Assembly: GCF_963676485.1 (NCBI RefSeq)
Contig: NZ_OY781114.1
Coordinates: 992,001-1,056,000, forward strand
Length of the DNA: 64,000 bases
Direction: 5' to 3'
Origin: an uncultured Cohaesibacter sp.
Lineage (GTDB): Bacteria > Pseudomonadota > Alphaproteobacteria > Rhizobiales > Cohaesibacteraceae
Shown: piece by piece, positions 1-8,011 of the stretch
Layout of the letters: the number at the start of each line of letters is the position of its first letter
Numbering within the stretch: position 1 is the first letter of the stretch
Notes under the pieces: generated by a model
What the model saw: the letters and a program-made list of their open reading frames with translations, nothing else
Told to the model about the DNA's origin: nothing
The model's database searches: none
Made by a program: the position numbers and the translations under genes

Positions 1-1
1 G

Positions 2-412
2 GCAGACCAATCCTATCCCATGATTGATGTGAAAGTGGACCGGGCAAAAGTCATGCGCGTTTCCCGCGCAGCCTCTATGGTCATTATTGGAAATCCAGCC
101 ATTGCTGATGCGACGATCAAGGATAGCCAAACCCTCATCATTACTGGCAAGCAATATGGAACTACCAATCTGATTGTTCTGGATGCGGCTGGCGAACCAA
201 TTGCCGATGAAATTCTTAGCGTCACGTCGGCCATGGATAGCAATGTCGTCGTTTATAAAGGGACAGATCGCTTCACCTTGCACTGCACCCCCAACTGCGA
301 ACCAGTTTTCCGCATCGGAGACCAAAAAGAGAAATTGTCAGAACTCTCTTCTTCAATTCAATCGCACGACCAAAATTCCGCAGGGCAAGAAACCGCCCCC
401 AATCTTGAGTAG
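2..412 (+). CDS. Tad/Flp pilus assembly protein, stand-alone N-domain (5' end outside window)
   Basis: The reading frame is open to the left edge, so the start and probable signal peptide lie outside; the first in-frame ATG is at 20. The visible part matches the N-terminal domain of CpaC/RcpA-type secretins (pilus assembly N-domain, PF13629 type): a VDRAKVMRV strand, then GNPAIADATI and the ITGKQYGTTNLIVLD block. Here the domain stands alone and ends in a Cys-x3-Cys tail (CTPNC), as in small exported proteins next to Tad loci of Hyphomicrobiales. No secretin barrel follows. The two TadE-like genes downstream on the same strand support a role in envelope assembly of Flp pili. The exact function of the stand-alone form is not known to me. 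Confidence 0.8.
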   Translation, partial: ADQSYPMIDVKVDRAKVMRVSRAASMVIIGNPAIADATIKDSQTLIITGKQYGTTNLIVLDAAGEPIADEILSVTSAMDSNVVVYKGTDRFTLHCTPNCEPVFRIGDQKEKLSELSSSIQSHDQNSAGQETAPNLE

Positions 413-617
413 GAAATGAAGGCCAAGCCCCCTCCTATACATTCTAGCCGGTTAACCTGTTTTACCAATCAATCGTAAAGGCTTTTCTGGCAATCTTTCT
501 GTGCGCAATCCGAAGCATATATGGGTTCTTCTTGAAGCAAGACATACTCTTTTTGCACCGTTGCTCAATTCGTTTCAGACCTCTGCGGCTTTGCGCCATA
601 GAATAAAGGAACCTCCG

Positions 618-1202
618 ATGAGTCAGTTCTTTAAAAGAGGCCTCTTTGCCAAGCAACTGATTGGGCTCGAAGACGACCAAGAATCCAGTCAGCCATTCAT
701 CAAGGATGATGATGGCGCCACCGCAGTTGAATTCGCTCTGTTGGCAACCCCATTTCTTGGCTTTCTCTATGCGCTGCTTGCGATCGGATATATCTATCTG
801 AATGCCACGGTATTTGAAGACGCCACACAGCAGGCCAGTCGTAAAATACGAACAGGAGAGGTGACTGAAACCAATCTCACCAAGGATGGCTTCAAGAAAC
901 TCATTTGCAGTGAAATACTCATTCCCGAAGCCACTTGCCTGAATGAAATGATCATTGACGTCACCAGCAACGAGGATCTATCCCAGCTTAATACCAAAGC
1001 CCCGGAAAGTGTTGAGCAACAGGGTAGTTCACAAGAAACCTATGACCCGGGCGCGGGCCTTGATTACGTTATTGTTAAAGCCTATCTCCCGTTCGATTCG
1101 ATGAATGGACTATTTGCTCTCCTGAATAGCGGTCCTGTACCAAAACTTGTTTTGTCGTCTGTCGAAGTCTTTCGCAACGAACCTTTCTCATCCTCACCTT
1201 GA
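618..1202 (+). CDS. TadE-family pilus assembly pseudopilin
   Basis: A 194-residue protein with the TadE signature: a short basic, cytoplasmic N-terminus, the DDGATAVEFALLATPFLGF motif (about residues 30-50) with the Glu expected at position +5 of a pseudopilin, then one long hydrophobic segment and a periplasmic domain. I chose ATG 618 because AAAGGA lies seven bases ahead; an in-frame start at 501 has no ribosome site. TadE and TadF pseudopilins are inner-membrane proteins needed to assemble Flp pili, and the neighbours on both sides are of the same system. Two cysteines in the soluble domain could form a disulfide. Confidence 0.82.
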   Translation: MSQFFKRGLFAKQLIGLEDDQESSQPFIKDDDGATAVEFALLATPFLGFLYALLAIGYIYLNATVFEDATQQASRKIRTGEVTETNLTKDGFKKLICSEILIPEATCLNEMIIDVTSNEDLSQLNTKAPESVEQQGSSQETYDPGAGLDYVIVKAYLPFDSMNGLFALLNSGPVPKLVLSSVEVFRNEPFSSSP

Positions 1203-1249
1203 GCTTATAGCGGGCACCCATTTGTTCCTTGATATCCGGACACTCCATC

Positions 1250-1816
1250 ATGCAGGCATTGTCAAAAAAACTTCTTCTCAAAGCTCGGAAACAGCTAAGT
1301 CGCTTTTGCAAGGATCAAAGGGGCGTGTCTGCAATCGAGTTTACGATCCTACTGCCTTTGATGATTCTGCTGGCTCTCGGCACTTGGGAACTAACCAAGG
1401 CGGTCATGGTTAATCGTAAGAATTCCAAAATTGCCACCTCGATTGCCAATCTGGCGACACAGGACAGCAGCATTACAGCCTCTGATTGGGCAACATTTGG
1501 AGATATCGCAGATAAGATCATGTTCCCCTATGACGATCTAGCGCATAGAATCGGAATGATTGCGGTCCAGGTAGACAATACCGGCAGACTGCATGTTGTC
1601 TGTCGCTATGGCTCGGCAGGTATTGACGCCTCAACCCTTCCTGAGGGCATGCGCTTGGCCAATAGCTTCTACATAATGACCGCCGCAGAGGTAGACTATA
1701 TCGCCCTCTCCAAGACTTTCTCAGCCTACGGTGTCGGTACGGGTGTCGGAGACATGACCTTCAGGGACACCGCCGTATTCTCTCCCAGAAAGGCAAGCCA
1801 AATCTCCTGTCAATGA
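1250..1816 (+). CDS. TadE/TadF-like pseudopilin
   Basis: A 188-residue second TadE-like protein: basic N-terminus, then QRGVSAIEFTILLPLMILL with the pseudopilin Glu, one membrane helix, and a soluble part of about 140 residues. It lies 47 bases after the first TadE-like gene and is probably co-transcribed. ATG 1250 is preferred over a TTG at 1229, though neither has a strong ribosome site. Its partner role in Flp pilus assembly is inferred from family and neighbourhood. The stop codon forms part of the hairpin that ends the transcription unit. Confidence 0.8.
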   Translation: MQALSKKLLLKARKQLSRFCKDQRGVSAIEFTILLPLMILLALGTWELTKAVMVNRKNSKIATSIANLATQDSSITASDWATFGDIADKIMFPYDDLAHRIGMIAVQVDNTGRLHVVCRYGSAGIDASTLPEGMRLANSFYIMTAAEVDYIALSKTFSAYGVGTGVGDMTFRDTAVFSPRKASQISCQ

Positions 1817-1835
1817 GGCCGGCTATCCGGCCTCA
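1814..1835. terminator. Hairpin between convergent genes
   Basis: A perfect 9-bp inverted repeat, TGAGGCCGG and CCGGCCTCA around a four-base loop, begins at the stop codon of the TadE/F-like gene and lies before the convergent PhnD-like gene's stop. No T-run follows on either strand, so it is a likely but not classic terminator. Confidence 0.5.
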
Positions 1836-1859
1836 TGAGTATCATCCATAAGGGATGCC

Positions 1860-3020
1860 TTAGCGTTTCGTTGCGATCTCGATCAGAGGTTCGTAATCCT
1901 TCAAACTGACACTTCTGAAGCCACCGCCATAGCGCCGCTCAATTGCGTCATAGGCTTCAGGATCGCGCTGGTTCATCTCTTTAAGCGCATTGATCAGCTC
2001 TGCCCGTGTCTGCTTGGACACCTCATTATGGATCACATGTGGGCCTGCAGGAATGGCTGGAGAATGCCAAATGGATAGGAAATCGGGCTTGTTACCGCCC
2101 TGTCTCCCACGATTTTTCTTTTGCAAATACGCTGAAATGGCACCTTCGCTGGAAAAGATATTCTGATTGTAGGGTGTCGTGGACCAGACCAGCGCGGCAT
2201 CCACCGCCCCCTCGTCAAGCAGTTCCAGGGCTTCATCGGGACTGTCTTTACCCACCAGAGAATCCAGATCCCTCTCAGGGTTTAGCCCGGCTTTCTTGAG
2301 CTCGTTCATCGCCATATAGAATGGTATCGCGCCATCCTTGGACGACAAGGCCATGGAGCGCCCCGAGAGATCTGCCAAATTCTGGATCCCGCTGGCTCCA
2401 CGGACGACCAGCAGCATATAAATGCCATCGGGTGCCTCGCGGGAAATCGGCGCGACCATAGGTGTCAGGCAGCCGCAAGACGCGTATGCCATGGAGAAGA
2501 TGCTGGCCGGATAGATGGAATAATCCACTTTTCGCCCGATATGGGCGGCCATGAGTGAGGGCATAGACGAGTAGGCAACAATCTCGATCGGCCTTGAAAG
2601 GCTTTCCTGAAGATAGCGCCGGAATGGTTCGATGCGCGTCTGCAAATACCGCGCCCCCTGCTGGGAAATGAGGCCAACCCTCAATGGCGGCTTATCATCC
2701 AGCAGCGTAACAGTGTTTGGCTCGTCAAGTTCGGTGATTGACGGACTTGAGGCGTCGTTCCCGCCTTCGCCAGACGGAAGTGGTTGAAGCTGATCCTCCG
2801 GAGAGCGCACATCGCTTTCTGTCATAGGGAAACTGCTGTCCGGCTGCGTGGCCATGTCTCTGCCCAACGTATCAAGCATGTGGCGTTCTACAGCCTCTTG
2901 AGCCTGCAGTCCGGTTACTCCAAGTGTGGCAAGGCAAAGGGTTGCTGCAACACCTATGCCGATCAATGCACCGAACAGACGCTTACATGCGACCAAACAG
3001 CCAGAAACGGAACTTAACAT
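1860..3020 (-). CDS. PhnD/SsuA-type periplasmic substrate-binding protein, orphan
   Basis: A 386-residue exported protein. A hydrophobic segment at about residues 15-40 acts as signal peptide or anchor, followed by a disordered acidic linker to about residue 105. A periplasmic binding domain then starts at PLRVGLISQQGARYLQTRIEP and keeps the PhnD-family order (YSSMPSLMAAHIGRKVDYSIY; LADLSGRSMALSSKDGAIPF). This family usually feeds phosphonate, phosphite or similar anions to an ABC importer or acts as a sensor domain. No permease or ATPase gene adjoins it, so it may work with a remote transporter or as a sensor. It is convergent with the pilus genes and divergent from the HAD gene. Confidence 0.7.
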   Translation of the reverse strand: MLSSVSGCLVACKRLFGALIGIGVAATLCLATLGVTGLQAQEAVERHMLDTLGRDMATQPDSSFPMTESDVRSPEDQLQPLPSGEGGNDASSPSITELDEPNTVTLLDDKPPLRVGLISQQGARYLQTRIEPFRRYLQESLSRPIEIVAYSSMPSLMAAHIGRKVDYSIYPASIFSMAYASCGCLTPMVAPISREAPDGIYMLLVVRGASGIQNLADLSGRSMALSSKDGAIPFYMAMNELKKAGLNPERDLDSLVGKDSPDEALELLDEGAVDAALVWSTTPYNQNIFSSEGAISAYLQKKNRGRQGGNKPDFLSIWHSPAIPAGPHVIHNEVSKQTRAELINALKEMNQRDPEAYDAIERRYGGGFRSVSLKDYEPLIEIATKR

Positions 3021-3127
3021 CGGAATTCAATATCCCCCAGCAAGGATTTGTGTGAATCATATAATGTATATCTTGCGGTGATACATCACCGGGATCAAAT
3101 ACAATACCCTTCGTACACTCACGCCAG

Positions 3128-3760
3128 ATGAATAGCGAGCCTCACATGACACAGAATCCATCCATTGTGGTTTTCGATATAGGTAATGTCCTTATCCGTT
3201 GGAACATGCATTACCTCTACGAATCTTTTTTCGCCAGCAAGGAAGAGATTGATGCCTTCGCTGCGGAAACGGGCTTGCATGAATGGAATTTGCAACAGGA
3301 TCTTGGCCGAGATTGGGCAGATGGCATAGAATTACTGGTCAAGGCACATCCCAATTACGAAAAAGAAATCCGCGCTTTCCGGGAACGCTGGCATGACATG
3401 GTGCCGGGCGTTATTGCCGGAACCGTGCTCATCAAGGAACGCTTGCACGAAATGAATGTGCCGCTTTATGCGATCACCAATTTTGCGGGCGATACCTTCC
3501 GAGAATGTCAGGAGCGCTTTCCCACGCTCAAGCAATTCCGCGATATCGTGATTTCGGGCGATGAGAAAACCATCAAACCGGGTACCGACATTTTCCATAT
3601 TCTGCTGGAGCGCAACAATCTTGATGCGGCCGATTGTCTCTTCATTGATGATTCAATGCCGAATATCGAAGCGGCACGCTCCATTGGCATGCATGCGCAT
3701 CATTTCAAAAGCCCGTTCGAACTGGCTGAAGATTTGCGCAGCTATGGATTTGCCATCTAG
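3128..3760 (+). CDS. HAD-family hydrolase (subfamily IA, YihX-like)
   Basis: A 210-residue haloacid-dehalogenase-fold phosphatase. Motif I is FDIGNVLI with the nucleophile at about Asp17. The usual second Asp (the acid/base) is Gly19, as in the YihX and epoxide-hydrolase N-domain group. Motif II is AITNFAG, the motif III lysine lies in KTIKPGTDIF, and motif IV is FIDDSMPNIEAA. A helical cap of about 80 residues lies between motifs I and II. Likely a phosphatase acting on a small sugar phosphate or similar; the substrate cannot be read from sequence. ATG 3128 is used, but ATG 3146 six codons on is equally possible, as neither has a strong ribosome site. Confidence 0.8.
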   Translation: MNSEPHMTQNPSIVVFDIGNVLIRWNMHYLYESFFASKEEIDAFAAETGLHEWNLQQDLGRDWADGIELLVKAHPNYEKEIRAFRERWHDMVPGVIAGTVLIKERLHEMNVPLYAITNFAGDTFRECQERFPTLKQFRDIVISGDEKTIKPGTDIFHILLERNNLDAADCLFIDDSMPNIEAARSIGMHAHHFKSPFELAEDLRSYGFAI

Positions 3761-3799
3761 ACATCAATAGGCGTCGGGCAGAACCACAATATCCGAGGG

Positions 3800-4342
3800 T
3801 TAGCCTTCCAGAATGAGCCGACCCCGCTCAACCTTGATTGTCTTGAGTTTTCGCAGATAGCTCATGCCGATCAAGGTGATGTTGAGAGCGCCTTTCGGAG
3901 CAACCAGCACATCGAGATTGCGCACTCTAACCTGCCCGATCCGTATGCTGGAAATATGCGCACGCGCATAATATAGCGATCCATTGGCTGTCTGCACCGG
4001 CACACTATAGTCGGCAGCAACAAGACCGAGACCGAGGCGGCGCGCATCTTCATGGGTAAGCGCGACAAAGCTGGCTCCCGAATCGATGAGGGTGCGCACG
4101 GTCTTGTTGTTGAAATGGGCCTGAGCAAAATAGTGGCCGCCCGGTCCGGGCTTCAACACGACGCGATTGACGCCATTATAATTGGTTGTCTTCTTGGCGT
4201 TATCCGAAGAGGAAGCATTGAGCAGAGCCGCAGCATCGCGCCTTTCCATATAGCCATTGGAGACAAGCCAGTCGGTCGCCAAGCCCGGTAGCTGGGTCGC
4301 CAGAACAATAAAAATGATGGCCATGAAAATCAGACGCGCCAT
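3800..4342 (-). CDS. Membrane-anchored retropepsin-like aspartic protease (TIGR02281 type)
   Basis: A 180-residue protein with one N-terminal membrane segment (residues 2-20), a short linker, and a single-lobe aspartic protease domain. The catalytic motif is TLIDSGASFVALT (Asp87) and the second flap/active-site region is LIGMSYLRKL near the C-terminus. Such clan AA proteins are common in alphaproteobacteria and, having one lobe, are expected to dimerise like retroviral proteases; the targets are unknown. ATG 4342 is chosen because GGAG lies ten bases upstream. An in-frame ATG at 4426 would add 28 residues but has no ribosome site. The gene converges on the HAD gene with 39 bases between the stops. 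Confidence 0.78.
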   Translation of the reverse strand: MARLIFMAIIFIVLATQLPGLATDWLVSNGYMERRDAAALLNASSSDNAKKTTNYNGVNRVVLKPGPGGHYFAQAHFNNKTVRTLIDSGASFVALTHEDARRLGLGLVAADYSVPVQTANGSLYYARAHISSIRIGQVRVRNLDVLVAPKGALNITLIGMSYLRKLKTIKVERGRLILEG

Positions 4343-4446
4343 GACAGAAAATCTCCGGCTTCGAAAACCGGTGCCAGCATGGCAAGCTTCAGGATAAAAG
4401 CCGTTAAAGCGGCGCGTCTTGCGCATCTATTTCAATTGGAATGGTA

Positions 4447-4472
4447 AACAGGGCCTGAATCCAGACCCTGTT
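4447..4472 (-). terminator. Hairpin downstream of upp
   Basis: A perfect 7-bp inverted repeat (AACAGGG and CCCTGTT, 12-base loop) lies 35 bases past the upp stop. On the minus strand it is followed by only a mildly AT-rich stretch, so termination strength is uncertain. Confidence 0.4.
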
Positions 4473-4506
4473 CCGCTCGTTATCTGATTGTGTCTGAGGC
4501 TACGGC

Positions 4507-5136
4507 TTACTTGGTGCCATACATGCGGTCGCCCGCATCGCCAAGACCGGGAAGAATATAGTTCTTCTCGTTGAGCTTCTTGTCTATGGCAGCGGTGATA
4601 ACCGGCACATCGGGATGTGCTTCGGTAAAGGCTTCGATGCCTTCGGGAGCAGCCAAGAGCGAAACGAAGCGAATATTCTGCGCGCCGCGTTCCTTGAGCT
4701 TGTTGATAGCCAGAACCGCAGAGTTTGCCGTTGCCAGCATCGGGTCAACTGCGATGACCAGACGATCTTCCAGATCTTCTGGTGCCTTGAAATAATATTC
4801 AACCGCTTCAAAAGTTACCGGATCGCGATAGAGGCCAACATGAGCTACACGAGCCGAGGGCACCAGATCCAACATGCCTTCCAGAAGACCGTTGCCTGCA
4901 CGCAGAATGGAGGCAAACACCAGCTTCTTGCCAGCAAGAGTTGGCGCCTTCATTTCCATGAGGGGTGTTTCAATCATCTTGGTGGTCATTTCCAGCTCAC
5001 GCGTTGCTTCATAGCAAAGCAGGTGGGAGATTTCCCGCAGCAACTGGCGGAAGGATGCCGTGGACGTGTCCTTGTCCCGCATGATGGTGAGCTTGTGCTG
5101 AACAAGCGGATGATCGACGACTGTTACCTGCTGCAT
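4507..5136 (-). CDS. upp: Uracil phosphoribosyltransferase
   Basis: At 209 residues, the normal Upp length. It makes UMP from uracil and PRPP in the cytoplasm. The PRPP-binding loop is [10 protein letters not shown] at residues 130-139 (the usual form is DPMLATGGS, so two loop glycines are Ala and Asn here). The uracil-binding C-terminal block is [12 protein letters not shown]. It is the last gene of the nucleoside locus, 154 bases after add, and salvages the uracil released upstream by phosphorolysis of uridine and deoxyuridine. The gap before it could hold its own promoter. Confidence 0.96.
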   Translation of the reverse strand: MQQVTVVDHPLVQHKLTIMRDKDTSTASFRQLLREISHLLCYEATRELEMTTKMIETPLMEMKAPTLAGKKLVFASILRAGNGLLEGMLDLVPSARVAHVGLYRDPVTFEAVEYYFKAPEDLEDRLVIAVDPMLATANSAVLAINKLKERGAQNIRFVSLLAAPEGIEAFTEAHPDVPVITAAIDKKLNEKNYILPGLGDAGDRMYGTK

Positions 5137-5290
5137 GGCCCGATTCCTTTGATCTATGATGCAATTTTGCCTCTTTTAGCCTAAGCCGCGCTTGCAGGGC
5201 AAGCAACCGGGGCAAATGGATGCCCATTGATGAACCGGATTCTTGGCTTAAGCTGAACAAAAATCCCTTATCTGGCAGGGGATGTTGATA

Positions 5291-6313
5291 TCACTCTACA
5301 GTCTGGAGGCGCGCCAGCAATCCGGCTTTGGTGTCAGGATCCACAAAGGCAGCCTCAAGCGAGCGACGGGTGAAGCCAAGCATGGTGGCGTCATCCCATC
5401 CGGTCACGGCCTTTATGCCATCATATTCCTTGCCAATGGAGGTGGAAAAGAAAGGTGGGTCATCCGAAGACAGGGTGGTCAGAACACCGGCTTGCATGAG
5501 ATCCGTGAGTGGATGGTCAGCGAGCGAGGGATAAAGGCCCAGCTCCATGTTGGAATGGGGACAGACCTCCAGCAAGATGGCGTCGTCAACCAACCGTTTG
5601 ACCAGATCCGGGTCTTCAATCGACCGCACGCCATGGCCTATGCGCGTGACAGGAAGATGATCAAGCGCGTCCTTGACGCTCTCGGGTCCGCCGAATTCCC
5701 CCGCATGGGTGGTGCAGGCAAGGCCCGCCTCATGGGCTATATCAAAGGCCGGAGCGAAGGCTCTCTGGCTATATAGGCGCTCATCCCCGCCCATGCCAAA
5801 GCCCGTTACCAACGGATGGTGCTTAGCGACCACACGCTTTGCAACCTCAATGGCCGCTTCGGGGCCCATATGCCTCAGGCAGGTAACGATAAAGCGCGCA
5901 TCAATGGGAAACCCCGCCTTTTCGCTTTTGGCTCTGGCGCGCTCATACCCTTCACTGATGCCTTCAAGCAGATTCTCATAGCTCATGCCGAGCAGCGCCA
6001 CATGATCCGGCGAGAGAAAGAACTCGGTATAGAAACAGCCTTCTGCAGCATTGCGCAGCAGATAGTCCTCTGTCAGGTCTGCATAATCCTCAGGCGTGCA
6101 GATGACGGCAGCCACCTTGTCGTAGCACTCGAGGAAATTGGTGAAATCCGACCAGATATAGCTGCCATCATCGCGCATGAAGGCATCCAGATTCTTGCCA
6201 TGACGTTCGGCCAGCCGGTGCACCAGCTCTGGGTGTGCAGCGCCTTCTATATGGACATGCAGTTCGGCCTTCAAAAGCCTCTGGCCGGAGGATTCAGAGT
6301 TTCCTTGCGACAT
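5291..6313 (-). CDS. add: Adenosine deaminase
   Basis: A 340-residue amidohydrolase-fold deaminase that converts adenosine and deoxyadenosine to inosine and deoxyinosine. Zinc ligands are the HVH of ELHVHIEG (His19, His21), THAGE and SSDDPPFF; the catalytic Glu is in THAGEFGG and the conserved histidine in RIGHGV. The ELHVHIEG form (Glu instead of Asp) is shared with adenine deaminases, but SSDDPPFFSTS and the overall layout match rhizobial proteins annotated as adenosine deaminase. Context argues the same: punA needs the hypoxanthine nucleosides this enzyme makes. It follows the small exported protein gene by 38 bases. Confidence 0.9.
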   Translation of the reverse strand: MSQGNSESSGQRLLKAELHVHIEGAAHPELVHRLAERHGKNLDAFMRDDGSYIWSDFTNFLECYDKVAAVICTPEDYADLTEDYLLRNAAEGCFYTEFFLSPDHVALLGMSYENLLEGISEGYERARAKSEKAGFPIDARFIVTCLRHMGPEAAIEVAKRVVAKHHPLVTGFGMGGDERLYSQRAFAPAFDIAHEAGLACTTHAGEFGGPESVKDALDHLPVTRIGHGVRSIEDPDLVKRLVDDAILLEVCPHSNMELGLYPSLADHPLTDLMQAGVLTTLSSDDPPFFSTSIGKEYDGIKAVTGWDDATMLGFTRRSLEAAFVDPDTKAGLLARLQTVE

Positions 6314-6351
6314 CGTTACCTTATTCTATCTCGTTGCAAAGGTTGGCTCTA

Positions 6352-6654
6352 TCAAGAGCCCTTGTTTTTATGATCCCATCGGCACTGCCAGCCTTTGGAA
6401 GGATAGGTTCGCTCGCAGACGAGCCACTGTCCGCATGGATGCTTGCCTTTAAGGCGGCTCATCTGACGCCCGAAGCCATCAGCCATGGGCCAGAGATCGG
6501 CAGCAGCAGCTTGGGCATCCGCCGGACAGGCGCTTGCCTCAGCCACCGTCAAGCCGCCCGCTCCGTCTCCCTTGCTCTCTGCTTTCACAGCAAATGTGCA
6601 CAGCGCGCCAAACGCCAGAGAGATGCAGATTGTCAGAAGCTGCGCGGTCTTCAT
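6352..6654 (-). CDS. Unknown small exported cysteine-containing protein in nucleoside operon
   Basis: A 100-residue protein I do not recognise. Residues 1-25 form a clear Sec signal peptide (basic start, hydrophobic core, Ala-x-Ala-like site near VKAES). The mature part of about 75 residues is rich in Trp, Gly and Lys and holds four cysteines (SACPAD, HPCGQW, LVCERT, WQCRWD), enough for two disulfides. It sits between deoB (15 bases upstream) and add (38 bases downstream) on the same strand, so it is almost certainly co-transcribed with enzymes that act in the cytoplasm. A periplasmic role in nucleoside capture is conceivable but is only inference. Confidence 0.72.
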   Translation of the reverse strand: MKTAQLLTICISLAFGALCTFAVKAESKGDGAGGLTVAEASACPADAQAAAADLWPMADGFGRQMSRLKGKHPCGQWLVCERTYPSKGWQCRWDHKNKGS

Positions 6655-6669
6655 GCTCGGGTCCCTTGA

Positions 6670-7908
6670 TCAGACTTTGAGAAAGGATGTGCCATGCTTA
6701 CCCGGAGCAAGCCCGAGATGCGCGGCCACCGTCTCGCCGATATCGGCAAAAGTGTTACGCTGACCGGCATAGCGCCCTTCGATGCCCGGACCGAACATCA
6801 AGACAGGCACCTGCTCACGCGTGTGGTCTGTCCCCTGCCAAGTGGGATCGCAGCCATGATCGGCCGTCAACACCACCAGATCGCCGGGCTGAAGCATTGC
6901 TTCCAATTCGGGCAATCGCCCATCAAAATATTCAAGCGCTGCGGCATAGCCGGGCACATCACGGCGATGGCCATAATGCATGTCGAAATCAACAAGGTTG
7001 GAGAAGACCAGATCCCCGTCCTTGGCCTCGGCAATGGCTTTCAAGGTTTCATCAAAGATCATCGGGTTGCCTGTGGCCTTGATCTTTTTCGTCACCCCTT
7101 GGGCGGCGAAAATATCCGAGATCTTGCCGACGGCCAAAACCTGACGACCGTCCTTTTCGGCGCGATCAAGCAATGTCGGCTCTGGCGGCAAAACCGAATA
7201 GTCATGGCGATTGCCGGTGCGTTCGAAATCTGCGGGCGTCTCACCAATGAACGGACGGGCAATGACGCGTCCGATATTGTATGGGGCGACCAGATCAAAG
7301 GCGATTTCGCAGATCTCATAAAGGCGATCCAGTCCGAAATGCTCTTCATGGGCCGCAATCTGATAAACCGAGTCGGCGCTGGTGTAGCAGATCGGCATAC
7401 CCGTGCGGATGCTTTCTTCGCCTAACTCATTGATGATCACGGTGCCGGACGCATGCTTGTCGCCTAAAATGCCCGGCAAACCTGTTTTCTCCAGAAAGGC
7501 CTTGGTCATTTCCGGAGGGAAGGTTGGTTGCGTTTCGGGGAAGTAGCCCCAGTCAAAGGGCACGGGAACACCCGCAATTTCCCAATGGCCTGATGGCGTG
7601 TCCTTGCCAATGGAAACCTCGGCTGCATTGGCACAGAGACCTTTTGGCTCTCCTTCATAAGAGAGATTGGCCGGACGGGAGCCCGTCGCCTTCTCTGCGA
7701 CCAGCCCCAGCCCAAGGCGGTCCATGTTTGGCAAGCTCAGAGGCCCTGAACGCAAACCCTCTTTATCGCCCTCGCCACGTGCGCAGGCACTGGCTATATG
7801 ACCAAGCGTGTCCGAACCTTTATCGGAGGTCGGTTTGCCGAATTTTTCTGCATCCGGTGCATTGCCGATGCCGAAGGAGTCAAGAACCAGAATGAATGCG
7901 CGTGCCAT
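6670..7908 (-). CDS. deoB: Phosphopentomutase
   Basis: A 412-residue alkaline-phosphatase-superfamily enzyme that interconverts (deoxy)ribose 1-phosphate and 5-phosphate. Visible motifs: DSFGIG with NAPDA near the N-terminus (metal ligand Asp10), [11 protein letters not shown] holding the phosphorylated threonine, [12 protein letters not shown] in the cap/catalytic border, and LTADHGCDP followed by TDHTRE for the second metal site. Length is normal for the bacterial prokaryotic-type enzyme. It lies downstream of deoA and supplies DeoC with deoxyribose 5-phosphate. AGGGGG sits eight bases before the ATG. Confidence 0.96.
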   Translation of the reverse strand: MARAFILVLDSFGIGNAPDAEKFGKPTSDKGSDTLGHIASACARGEGDKEGLRSGPLSLPNMDRLGLGLVAEKATGSRPANLSYEGEPKGLCANAAEVSIGKDTPSGHWEIAGVPVPFDWGYFPETQPTFPPEMTKAFLEKTGLPGILGDKHASGTVIINELGEESIRTGMPICYTSADSVYQIAAHEEHFGLDRLYEICEIAFDLVAPYNIGRVIARPFIGETPADFERTGNRHDYSVLPPEPTLLDRAEKDGRQVLAVGKISDIFAAQGVTKKIKATGNPMIFDETLKAIAEAKDGDLVFSNLVDFDMHYGHRRDVPGYAAALEYFDGRLPELEAMLQPGDLVVLTADHGCDPTWQGTDHTREQVPVLMFGPGIEGRYAGQRNTFADIGETVAAHLGLAPGKHGTSFLKV

Positions 7909-7986
7909 GAGACACCCCCTTTATCTGAAAATCCAAGAAAGGGAGCAGCAGGCGCCTCCCGACTGCCGCTCGACCTTTTGTTTTTG

Positions 7987-8011
7987 CATCATCGATCACT
8001 GATCGATGATG
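7987..8011. repeat. Perfect 12-bp inverted repeat over the deoA stop codon
   Basis: CATCATCGATCA and TGATCGATGATG flank a single base and include the deoA stop. No T-run follows on either strand, so it is not a classic terminator. Its core resembles the palindrome ahead of the BMP gene (16623-16640), which suggests either an operator or an RNA hairpin in the deoA-deoB gap. Confidence 0.6.

Noticed and set aside
4343-4426. Longer N-terminus for the aspartic protease
   Set aside because: The extra 28 codons lack a ribosome site and would put a polar segment ahead of the membrane anchor; ATG 4342 has a GGAG site.
5262-5286. Weak hairpin with five T after add (minus strand)
   Set aside because: The stem is only about five pairs with mismatches; too weak to call a terminator, though upp may still have its own promoter in this gap.
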